Shown here piece by piece: positions 1 through 4,993 of a stretch of 6,557 nucleotides of DNA (its first letter is position 1; each line of letters starts with the position of its first letter). The position numbers and the translations under genes are program-made. Origin of the DNA: Chitinispirillaceae bacterium. GTDB lineage: Bacteria; Fibrobacterota; Chitinivibrionia; Chitinivibrionales; Chitinispirillaceae. The stretch is from NCBI GenBank assembly GCA_016932075.1, contig JAFGDP010000148.1, forward strand, positions 1 through 6,557, given 5' to 3'. The notes below the pieces were generated by a model. It was not told the DNA's origin. It did not search any database and saw only the letters and a list, made by a program, of their open reading frames with translations.

Positions 1-105
1 ATCGGGGGAGGTATCCGTACTATCCGCTTCTTGAGCCCAAAGAGGAAGGAGCGCTATACTGCAAAGAAAGAAAGAGCCGTGTACGCTCATGCGTAAAATC
101 GTCAT
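1..105 (-). CDS. Exported protein of unknown function, 5' end only (cut by window edge)
   Basis: Reading leftward from an ATG at 103-105, the frame stays open to the window edge. It encodes a short charged start (MTILRMSVHG), a hydrophobic stretch (SFFLCSIALLPLW) and AQ followed by an acidic, Ser/Thr-rich segment (EADSTDTSPD). This is the pattern of a Sec signal peptide with a likely signal peptidase I site after AQ or nearby, so the product should be exported. In-frame ATGs at 118-120 and 88-90 are alternative starts. None has a clear Shine-Dalgarno sequence, so the start is uncertain. Only about 35 residues are visible and no family can be named. The gene is divergent from the envelope cluster that starts at 299. 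The call rests on the signal peptide pattern alone. Confidence 0.55.
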   Translation of the reverse strand, partial: MTILRMSVHGSFFLCSIALLPLWAQEADSTDTSPD

Positions 106-216
106 AAAGATAAAATACATAATTCGATTAACACGACAAAGTCTGGCTATACACGGTGTTTGCCCGAATAAGTACTTGATAATGTAACTGATAGGTGTAC
201 CCCGGCATCGATATGG

Positions 217-242
217 AAAATCGGTGATAGGAATCCGATTTT
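217..242. repeat. Perfect 8-bp inverted repeat in the divergent intergenic region
   Basis: AAAATCGG (217-224) and CCGATTTT (235-242) are exact reverse complements separated by 10 nt. The repeat lies 57-82 nt upstream of the start at 299, and between two divergent genes. A -10-like TATATT at 259-264 sits such that the right arm would cover the -35 position, which otherwise has no consensus. This would fit an operator or activator site for the rightward genes. It could also act as a hairpin terminator-like element, since the right arm ends in TTTT. The repeat is seen; its role is inferred. Confidence 0.5.
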
Positions 243-298
243 ATACACAATTATTGATTATATTTATGTGTTGAGAACCATCAACAAAGGGGAGTCCC

Positions 299-1213
299 AT
301 GAAATCGTTTTTTCGCCCGCATCTGTTTACAGGATTGCTTTTTTCGCTCGTCTGCCTGTCCTTTGGGGTTGACCGGACCATCAGCATATCCGGCGTCGTT
401 GTCGATTCGGTTACCGGTCAGCCCATTGAAGAGGCGATCGTGCTGCTGTGTGATACAACAGCGGACCCAAATATTAACATAGAAGACCTGGGTAATTTTT
501 CAATAGACAGCACAACGACCGATGAGAACGGAGCGTTCAATACGACGATTACATGCCCAAGGATCAATCTCGCCCTTATAGTAGCGATAGTTAAGCAGAA
601 TTACTCGTCATACATCGGCGCCGCAGCTCTTTTGTCAACTACTATTGATTTCGACACGGTTGCTCTCGTGCCGTTTGAAAGCGCTTCAAAGGATACGCTT
701 GTTGTATCGGGAACAGTCGTTGATGCCGTCGGCAGAAACGGCATTGAACAAGCAATGGTGGGCGTCAGCGGCGCTGATTTCGACACGGTCGGCAATACCG
801 CCATGACCGATGACGATGGTTTTTTTTCGCGACAAGTGGTCGTTTGTCGCCTGACCGTTGATCCTTCCATCGGGAGCCTTATTGATGTCCCTTCCTGTAT
901 CGTCGGCTATATCGTTTCCAAAGAAGGGTACACAACGGTAACCGGTTTCAAGATTCCTGCCGATAATGCGGTTGATTTGGACACCATCTTTCTTGAAAGC
1001 AACAGTCAGATCATTTGGAAGGGACAACGGCTGGCACGGCAGCAAACCGGAGTTCCGGGCATGGCCGTCTATACCCTCGACGGAAAACTCCTCTACCGCG
1101 GTCCTGTTGTGCCGGTCAATCACGTGTTACGGCGCGCTGCCGGTACCCTGCTGCTCGATATCACACGCGGCACCACTGTAGTGGAAAGGAAGACAATCGT
1201 TCCAGTACGATGA
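299..1213 (+). CDS. Secreted protein with two carboxypeptidase-regulatory-like domains and a sorting-like C-terminal tail
   Basis: The product has 304 aa. The start ATG is preceded by AAGGGGAG about 5 nt upstream. Residues 1 to about 24 form a signal peptide (basic MKSFFRPH, then hydrophobic TGLLFSLVCLSFG). Two beta-sandwich domains of the carboxypeptidase regulatory-like (transthyretin-like) type follow. One spans about residues 28-125 (SGVVVDSVTGQPIEEAIVLL ... TDENGAF), the other about 134-235 (SGTVVDAVGRNGIEQAMVGV ... TDDDGFF ... KEGY). No peptidase catalytic domain is present. The last ~65 residues (AVYTLDGKLLYRG ... AAGTLLLDITRG ... RKTIVPVR) resemble the C-terminal 'vYdl.Gk.v ... l..G.y.v ... 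kk.vv' sorting module of type IX-like secretion and are related to the tail of the 3458-4807 product. Such domains are usually adhesive or structural modules of surface proteins. Inferred location: cell surface or outside the cell. It is the first gene of a probable three-gene envelope cluster with a TonB and a DUF1573 gene. The specific function is unknown. Confidence 0.85.
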   Translation: MKSFFRPHLFTGLLFSLVCLSFGVDRTISISGVVVDSVTGQPIEEAIVLLCDTTADPNINIEDLGNFSIDSTTTDENGAFNTTITCPRINLALIVAIVKQNYSSYIGAAALLSTTIDFDTVALVPFESASKDTLVVSGTVVDAVGRNGIEQAMVGVSGADFDTVGNTAMTDDDGFFSRQVVVCRLTVDPSIGSLIDVPSCIVGYIVSKEGYTTVTGFKIPADNAVDLDTIFLESNSQIIWKGQRLARQQTGVPGMAVYTLDGKLLYRGPVVPVNHVLRRAAGTLLLDITRGTTVVERKTIVPVR

Positions 1214-1220
1214 CGTGACG

Positions 1221-1238
1221 ATGATTGCGCGCCATCAT
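1221..1238. repeat. Imperfect 18-bp palindrome between the first two cluster genes
   Basis: ATGATTGCGCGCCATCAT is palindromic except for one mismatched pair around a GCGCGC centre. It begins 7 nt after the stop codon at 1211-1213. There is no T-run after it, so it is not a typical intrinsic terminator. It may be an mRNA stem that stabilises or separates segments of the transcript, or chance. Confidence 0.35.
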
Positions 1239-1250
1239 ACCGCTTCAGGC

Positions 1251-1264
1251 GAGCAGGGCTGCTC
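1251..1264 (+). promoter_or_regulatory. Hairpin covering the ribosome binding region of the TonB gene
   Basis: GAGCAG-GG-CTGCTC is a perfect 6-bp inverted repeat ending directly at the ATG at 1265. It holds the only Shine-Dalgarno-like bases (AGGG, 1255-1258) in its centre. In mRNA it would form a 5-bp stem with a GGGC loop. Folding could lower TonB translation. No stronger Shine-Dalgarno site is visible, so initiation here may be weak or coupled to upstream translation. The structure is seen; its effect is inferred. Confidence 0.4.
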
Positions 1265-1912
1265 ATGATACACAGAGTCTCTCCGGCTGTATGGGCATCG
1301 TTTCTCCTGCATGTGCTGCTTTTTTCCATGATTGTTACTTTTTTGCGGCCGCCGAAAAGAAATGAGCGTGAAGAGCTGCCGCTGGTGCAGATCCTTACGC
1401 TTGTCCGGCCGCCACCGTCTTCCCCGGCGCCTGCAAAGGTTCCTGTGCCCAAACCGGCCGCTCCAAAAACAAAAGAACGGCCCGCACCGGTTACGCCGGT
1501 GCCAGCCCCTGTTCCAGTTGTTGAAAAACCTGTTCCGGAACCGGTGCAGGATGTCGTTAGTGCCGAGAAGACGGCGCCACCGCCAAAGAAACGCACCGCA
1601 CCCGTTCCCGCGCCTGTTGATCCGGTGTATCCGGTATCCAGACTCAAGGGGGGGATTATCCCGCTGGTTCGTACCGAAGTGCCGTACCCGCTCATTGCAC
1701 AGGACCGAGGTATCGAGGGAAGCGTGGTTGTTATCTATGTCGTTGAAAAATCCGGTCACGTCGGCGATATCTGGATAGCCAAATCGAGTCATTACTATTT
1801 TTCAAAGGCAGTCATGAAACATGTCCGGAAATGGCGGTTCAAGCCTCCGGTGATAGATGGGAGAGCAGCGAGGGTGAAGGTACAACAGCCTATCGAGTTC
1901 AGGCTTGAATAA
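1265..1912 (+). CDS. tonB: TonB-family energy transducer
   Basis: The product has 215 aa. TonB proteins span the periplasm and pass proton-motive-force energy from the ExbB-ExbD motor in the inner membrane to outer-membrane receptors. The three-part layout is complete. A short cytoplasmic start is followed by one membrane helix (about residues 9-26, AVWASFLLHVLLFSMIVTF). Next comes a Pro/Lys/Val-rich periplasmic linker (about 28-130, many KP, APVP and PVP units). A TonB C-terminal domain (about 133-215) ends the protein, with VPYPLIAQDRGIEGSVVVIY, KSGHVGDIWIAKSS, KHVRKWRFKPPVIDGR and a final PIEFRLE. All match the 'P.YP..A...g.eG.V.v.f.V...G.v....v..SS ... A...v..W.F.P' family pattern. No exbB, exbD or TonB-dependent receptor is in the window, so the partner is unknown. 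It lies 51 nt after the carboxypeptidase-like gene and 61 nt before the DUF1573 gene. A long antisense open frame opposite the linker is an artefact of its GC-rich repetitive coding. Confidence 0.92.
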   Translation: MIHRVSPAVWASFLLHVLLFSMIVTFLRPPKRNEREELPLVQILTLVRPPPSSPAPAKVPVPKPAAPKTKERPAPVTPVPAPVPVVEKPVPEPVQDVVSAEKTAPPPKKRTAPVPAPVDPVYPVSRLKGGIIPLVRTEVPYPLIAQDRGIEGSVVVIYVVEKSGHVGDIWIAKSSHYYFSKAVMKHVRKWRFKPPVIDGRAARVKVQQPIEFRLE

Positions 1913-1962
1913 AAAATATTCGTGCCTGAAAGTATATTTCATGAGTACTGAACACACTTGGC

Positions 1963-1970
1963 AAGGAGAA
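1963..1970 (+). promoter_or_regulatory. Ribosome binding site that fixes the start of the DUF1573 gene
   Basis: AAGGAGAA lies 3-5 nt before the ATG at 1974. The same frame is open back to a TTG at 1905 that overlaps the end of the TonB gene. The Shine-Dalgarno site, and the signal peptide that begins at 1974, favour the inner start. Confidence 0.75.
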
Positions 1971-1973
1971 GAA

Positions 1974-2705
1974 ATGGTACGCCATACCGTAGTGCCAGCG
2001 GTAATGCTCCTGGGTTGTTCGCTGTCACTCAGCGCCGGCCCGAAGATCACGTTCGATACAAAAGCCTTTAACTGCGATACGGCGTATGAAGGCAAGACTG
2101 AAAAAGTAAACGCCGTGTTTAGAATGAAAAATACCGGTGATGCACCTCTTGTCATCGAGCGTGTCAGGCCCGGGTGCGGCTGCACCGTGGTGAAATATGA
2201 TACACTTGTCAAGCCTGGTGCCGCGTCAATCATAAAAGCCGAAGTCAGGATCAAAGGGTACAAGGCGGGCTTCATCTCGAAAACAATGGTCGTGACCTCC
2301 AATGCGGTCAACGAAAAAGAGGTGCGGCTCAGCATCAACGCCACCATCGTGGCGCCTATCGAATTGTCCGATCATTCGATCGCATTCGGCGGCTATGATA
2401 CCTTGAAAACCAGGACCGTTACCCTCATATCACGCAAACATGATCTGGCAATCAGGGGGGTGTATTTCAAGCAGGCGGAGAAAAACGCGCCGGGCTGGAT
2501 TGGTGATTTGCGGCTTGCGCTCGATCATGCGTGGAGCCCCCTGGATTCACTCAGGGCTGACGGCGCCCGTTATTTCAGGCTCATTATTAATGCGCCGGCC
2601 GTCGCCTCCACCGTAACCGGAGAAATTATCATCAAGACAAACCATCCTGAAAAGCCTGAATTGAAAATACAGATGTACTGCGCCGCACCCGTTGCAAAAA
2701 AATAA
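1974..2705 (+). CDS. Exported DUF1573 domain protein
   Basis: The product has 243 aa from the ATG at 1974, chosen for its Shine-Dalgarno site and signal peptide (MVRHTVVPAVMLLGCSLSLSA, cleavage probably after A21; an LLGC lipobox-like alternative ends at C15). Residues about 25-125 are a DUF1573 domain, an Ig-like beta-sandwich: ITFDTKAFNCDTAYEGK, FRMKNTGDAPLVIERVRPGCGCT (CGCT at 68-71), VKPGAASIIKAEV and TMVVTSNA match the family signature 'F.f.NtGd.pL.I..v...CGCT ... PG ... i.v.sN'. Residues about 126-235 look like a second beta-rich domain (ELSDHSIAFGGYDTLKTRTVTL ... TGEIIIKTNHPEKPELKIQMY) and may be a diverged copy of the same fold. The family is common in Bacteroidota and related phyla, is exported, and has no settled function. 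This is the last gene of the cluster and ends 4 nt before the convergent nikR stop. Confidence 0.85.
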   Translation: MVRHTVVPAVMLLGCSLSLSAGPKITFDTKAFNCDTAYEGKTEKVNAVFRMKNTGDAPLVIERVRPGCGCTVVKYDTLVKPGAASIIKAEVRIKGYKAGFISKTMVVTSNAVNEKEVRLSINATIVAPIELSDHSIAFGGYDTLKTRTVTLISRKHDLAIRGVYFKQAEKNAPGWIGDLRLALDHAWSPLDSLRADGARYFRLIINAPAVASTVTGEIIIKTNHPEKPELKIQMYCAAPVAKK

Positions 2706-2709
2706 CCTG

Positions 2710-3117
2710 TTACGAACCTGCCGTTGTCACGCTCATACTCACCTGCTTTACGCCGATATGGGACCGGATGGAATCGGCAAGCCGCTCGATGTCCCGCGCC
2801 TTTCCCCGTACCGCAATGATCTCCAAACAGTGATGGTGGTCAAGATGGACATGCTGGGTCGAGATGATGAGGGACTGGTAGTCGTGCTGGATGTCGAGGA
2901 GTCTGTTCACCAGGTCCCGTTTGTGATGGTCGTAGGTCATGACGATCGCGCCGGCGACCACGCCGCCTTCGATCATTTTTTTACGGGTGAGCTCCTCGCG
3001 GATAAGGTCGCGGATCGCTTCGGAACGGTTTTCATAGTTCCGGGCGGCGATATGTCTGTCGAACGCGTCGATAAGCTTTTTGTCGAGCGAAACGCCGAAG
3101 CGGTAGAGGTCGGGCAT
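2710..3117 (-). CDS. nikR: Nickel-responsive transcriptional regulator NikR
   Basis: The product has 135 aa, against 133 in E. coli NikR. The N-terminal ribbon-helix-helix DNA-binding domain is at about residues 1-45 (YRFGVSLDKKLIDAFD, then YENRSEAIRDLIREEL). The C-terminal ACT-like metal-binding tetramerisation domain is at about 50-130 (GGVVAGAIVMTYDHHKRDLVNRLLDIQHDY, then STQHVHLDHHHCLEIIAVRG). The four high-affinity nickel ligands are present: H78, H89, H91 and C97, matching E. coli H76, H87, H89 and C95. The start ATG has TCAGGA 7 nt upstream and a sigma70-like promoter further up. NikR with bound nickel represses nickel uptake genes. No nickel transporter, hydrogenase or urease gene is in the window, so its targets lie elsewhere, unless the divergent secreted-protein gene is one. 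It converges on the DUF1573 gene, with 4 nt between stop codons. Confidence 0.95.
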   Translation of the reverse strand: MPDLYRFGVSLDKKLIDAFDRHIAARNYENRSEAIRDLIREELTRKKMIEGGVVAGAIVMTYDHHKRDLVNRLLDIQHDYQSLIISTQHVHLDHHHCLEIIAVRGKARDIERLADSIRSHIGVKQVSMSVTTAGS

Positions 3118-3167
3118 GAAACAATCCTGAGAGAAGGTAACCTATGCATCGTCTAATGGTAATGAAT

Positions 3168-3196
3168 ATAGTATCCGGGTGCAAGGTGGCGATCAA
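3168..3196 (-). promoter_or_regulatory. Sigma70-like promoter of nikR
   Basis: Read leftward, TTGATC (3191-3196) and TACTAT (3168-3173) are separated by 17 nt, four of six matches to each consensus hexamer. The expected start of transcription is near 3161, giving a leader of about 44 nt that contains the nikR Shine-Dalgarno site (3125-3130). The palindrome AGGTAACCT (3135-3143) lies in this leader. GTATGCAAATAC (3214-3225), with arms GTAT/ATAC, lies just upstream of the -35. Either could be an autoregulatory site. The promoter is a consensus match by eye. Confidence 0.6.
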
Positions 3197-3266
3197 TAGC
3201 CAAGGCAGGGGTGGTATGCAAATACAATGCACATAACGAGCATTTTTTAATAGAACTGGAGGATTC

Positions 3267-3282
3267 TTACCGGAAATGGTAA
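3267..3282. repeat. Operator-like inverted repeat in the nikR / secreted protein intergenic region
   Basis: TTACC (3267-3271) and GGTAA (3278-3282) are exact inverted arms with a 6-nt spacer. GGTAA recurs at 3136-3140, 3158-3162 and 3347-3351 in the same intergenic region. This could be a binding site for NikR or another dimeric regulator. It lies about 80 nt upstream of the -35 of the rightward promoter and about 70 nt upstream of the nikR -35, so a direct repression role is not obvious. The repeat is seen; its function is inferred. Confidence 0.35.
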
Positions 3283-3361
3283 CATCTTGATCTTCATTGT
3301 TATTATCTATGTTTTGCTGCAGGTACTCACTAGAAAAATGTGCGCAGGTAAATATTGCCTA

Positions 3362-3390
3362 TTGACAAAAGAAGCTTGGCCCCTTATATT
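3362..3390 (+). promoter_or_regulatory. Strong sigma70-like promoter of the secreted Ig-like repeat protein
   Basis: TTGACA (3362-3367) is a perfect -35 and TATATT (3385-3390) has five of six -10 matches, with the optimal 17-nt spacer. Transcription would begin near 3397, leaving a leader of about 60 nt before the ATG at 3458. Because this promoter lies inside the longer open frame that begins at 3287, it supports the inner start for the gene. Confidence 0.75.
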
Positions 3391-3443
3391 ACTATTATCC
3401 CATCATTTCTTATATTCGATTTCCCTGCACAGTAAACGAAACA

Positions 3444-3451
3444 AAGGAGGA
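3444..3451 (+). promoter_or_regulatory. Near-perfect ribosome binding site deciding the start at 3458
   Basis: AAGGAGGA lies 6 nt before the ATG at 3458, an almost complete anti-Shine-Dalgarno match at good spacing. The upstream in-frame TTG at 3287 and the other upstream start codons have nothing comparable. Confidence 0.85.
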
Positions 3452-3457
3452 GACGTA

Positions 3458-4807
3458 ATGTTGGACCGTGCGATGTGCACCGTAATTTTCATATCAGGTT
3501 TGATAACAATGGTCTGTTCCGAAACCGTGGTACTGAACGCCGTATCCGGCGTTGGCCATGGTCCCACCGGCTGGGAGGCCGGAGGCGCGACGTTGGGCGA
3601 TGACGTCTTGGCGCCGGGAGGCACAGAGGCCACCTTCACGGGAAAAGTACCGAATAAGCGTTTTTTCGTGCCAATCGCTGATACGACCATGACCGAGCAG
3701 GATACGATTTATTCGGTTCAGGTCCGGGTTCTCGCAAAAGCCGATACAAATATGAGCGGCACCTATGACGGGATACGGATCGCGCTTTCAGTCGGCACTA
3801 ATGAATCACGTGACCGCGCGATCGATGAGCTTGACACAGTATATACCTATTATTCGAATATCTGGGCGAACAATCCGGTCACCGGTCTTACATGGACCTG
3901 GGATGATATCAATGCTATGGAAGCCGGCGTCTTTACGGCAAAAAGGCGTCAGCTTACTTTTTCCACCTATTATGTTGATCATATACAGGTTGTTGTGACC
4001 TATGGGAACGGCAATTCCCCGCCGGTCGCATCAAACGTCGAAATAAGCGGTGCTGCGGAAGTCGGCCAGACGTTAAGTGGTTCCTATATGTATAGCGATG
4101 CAGAGGGCGATCCCGAAGGGACATCCCTGTTTCAGTGGTACCGAGCGGAAAGTGCGAATCCTGCCGATACACTCAAGGCAGCGATTTCCAATGCCGTGGA
4201 AAAAGACTATCTGCTGAAAGCACTCGAAGAGGGAAAGTATGTTTCTTTTGAGGTGACACCGGTTGCTTCAGCTGGTGTTCTCATGGGAATCCCGGTGGAA
4301 AGTGATATGATCGGTCCGATCCTGCCGGATACCGGTACTGCACCGGTGGCGACCAACGTCACCATTACTGGCCAGCCTCGGCAAGGTGAGACATTGGTCG
4401 GCAGGTACGATTACTCTGATGCTGACGGCGACCGTGAAGGCGAGTCGACTTACCGATGGCTGCGTGATGGCTCGGCCATTACCGGAGCCCGCGATACTTC
4501 TTATCGGCTGACCGCCAGCGATGTCGGCTCGAAAATTTCCTTTGAAGTAACACCCGTTGCGCTTACCGGGATTCCCAAAACAGGCGACCCTGCAGTCAGC
4601 GAAGAGGTGGCCATCGGTGGAATGACAGGTCTTGTCAACCATGTTCTTCCAAGATCCAATTTTTCTAACGGTGATGTGAAGACCTATGATGTCAAGGGAC
4701 GGCTCGTCAGCGCTTTCAAAGGCGGCACGCTGCCGACGGGCGCATATATTAAGGCGCTGAACAGCACTTCGGGCATTGGCGCAAGGAAAGTCTCGTTATT
4801 AAAATAA
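3458..4807 (+). CDS. Secreted multidomain protein with two Ig-like repeats and a sorting-like tail
   Basis: The product has 449 aa from the ATG at 3458, set by the promoter at 3362-3390 and the AAGGAGGA site. Residues 1 to about 21 are a signal peptide (MLDRAM, then CTVIFISGLITMVCS). Residues about 22-184 form a beta-rich domain of unknown family, with ETVVLNAVSGVGHG near its start and, near its end, NIWANNPVTGLTWTWDDINAMEAGVF and YYVDHIQVVVTYG. The NP.TG..WT..dINalE.GV pattern resembles one I associate with phage-tail and surface proteins, but I cannot name a family. Two related Ig-like repeats follow at about 187-290 and 295-384 (PPVASNVEISGAAEVGQTLS and APVATNVTITGQPRQGETLV, each with a Y.YSDA.GD.EG.S ... 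W motif and a later SFEVTPVA). The last ~55 residues (VKTYDVKGRLVSAFKGG, LPTGAYI, ARKVSLLK) resemble a type IX-like sorting module, as in the 299-1213 product. No catalytic domain is visible. Likely a surface or secreted binding protein. It is monocistronic as far as can be seen and divergent from nikR. Confidence 0.85.
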   Translation: MLDRAMCTVIFISGLITMVCSETVVLNAVSGVGHGPTGWEAGGATLGDDVLAPGGTEATFTGKVPNKRFFVPIADTTMTEQDTIYSVQVRVLAKADTNMSGTYDGIRIALSVGTNESRDRAIDELDTVYTYYSNIWANNPVTGLTWTWDDINAMEAGVFTAKRRQLTFSTYYVDHIQVVVTYGNGNSPPVASNVEISGAAEVGQTLSGSYMYSDAEGDPEGTSLFQWYRAESANPADTLKAAISNAVEKDYLLKALEEGKYVSFEVTPVASAGVLMGIPVESDMIGPILPDTGTAPVATNVTITGQPRQGETLVGRYDYSDADGDREGESTYRWLRDGSAITGARDTSYRLTASDVGSKISFEVTPVALTGIPKTGDPAVSEEVAIGGMTGLVNHVLPRSNFSNGDVKTYDVKGRLVSAFKGGTLPTGAYIKALNSTSGIGARKVSLLK

Positions 4808-4813
4808 ACGTTT

Positions 4814-4832
4814 GGAGCAAAATACGTGCTCC
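4814..4832. terminator. Hairpin after the secreted protein gene, possible weak terminator
   Basis: GGAGCA (4814-4819) and TGCTCC (4827-4832) pair perfectly around a 7-nt loop, starting 6 nt after the stop codon at 4805-4807. Only TT follows on the plus strand, and on the minus strand AAACG follows, so the U-tract of an intrinsic terminator is missing. It may mark transcript ends or be a 3' stabilising stem. The rest of the 4833-4993 stretch between the two convergent genes shows no gene or clear terminator; a tight GGGTA-C-TACCC palindrome lies near 4976-4986. Confidence 0.4.
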
Positions 4833-4993
4833 TTAGGTCCTGAAAGGCAAAGCGCACACCCTGTATTTTCGTTTTCCATCGTGGGAACATTACTTTCTTG
4901 ATACTGATTTTGAAAAGGTCGTGCGGGGAGCTCTCTGGATACATGACAATGGCCGCCCCGGCTTCGGTCACAGGTGGGTACTACCCTGCTACG

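Noticed and set aside
647..789. 14-bp direct repeat GATTTCGACACGGT (647-660 and 776-789)
   Set aside because: Both copies encode DFDTV but at different places in the two domains, so it is probably chance or codon preference rather than a mobile or regulatory repeat.
686..1123. Minus-strand open frame opposite the carboxypeptidase-regulatory-like gene
   Set aside because: No domain or signal is visible in it, and the plus frame has a Shine-Dalgarno site, a signal peptide and known domains.
1120..1695. Long minus-strand open frame opposite the TonB gene, rich in Gly and Thr
   Set aside because: It mirrors the proline/valine-rich linker of TonB, has no recognisable domain, and the plus frame is a clear TonB protein.
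1905..1973. N-terminal extension of the DUF1573 protein from a TTG at 1905
   Set aside because: There is no ribosome binding site, and the signal peptide and AAGGAGAA point to the ATG at 1974.
2692..3156. Plus-strand open frame across nikR
   Set aside because: It lies antisense to an unmistakable NikR with all metal ligands.
3276..3290. Four-codon minigene (ATG GTA ACA TCT TGA) as a possible leader peptide
   Set aside because: It lies upstream of the promoter at 3362-3390 and its nearest GGAGG is 13 nt away, too far for good initiation.
3287..3457. N-terminal extension of the Ig-like repeat protein from a TTG at 3287
   Set aside because: The promoter TTGACA-N17-TATATT and a near-perfect ribosome binding site lie inside it, and a signal peptide begins at 3458.
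4684..4971. Minus-strand open frame overlapping the end of the secreted protein gene
   Set aside because: More than a third of it is antisense to a real gene, and it shows no domain and no start signal.
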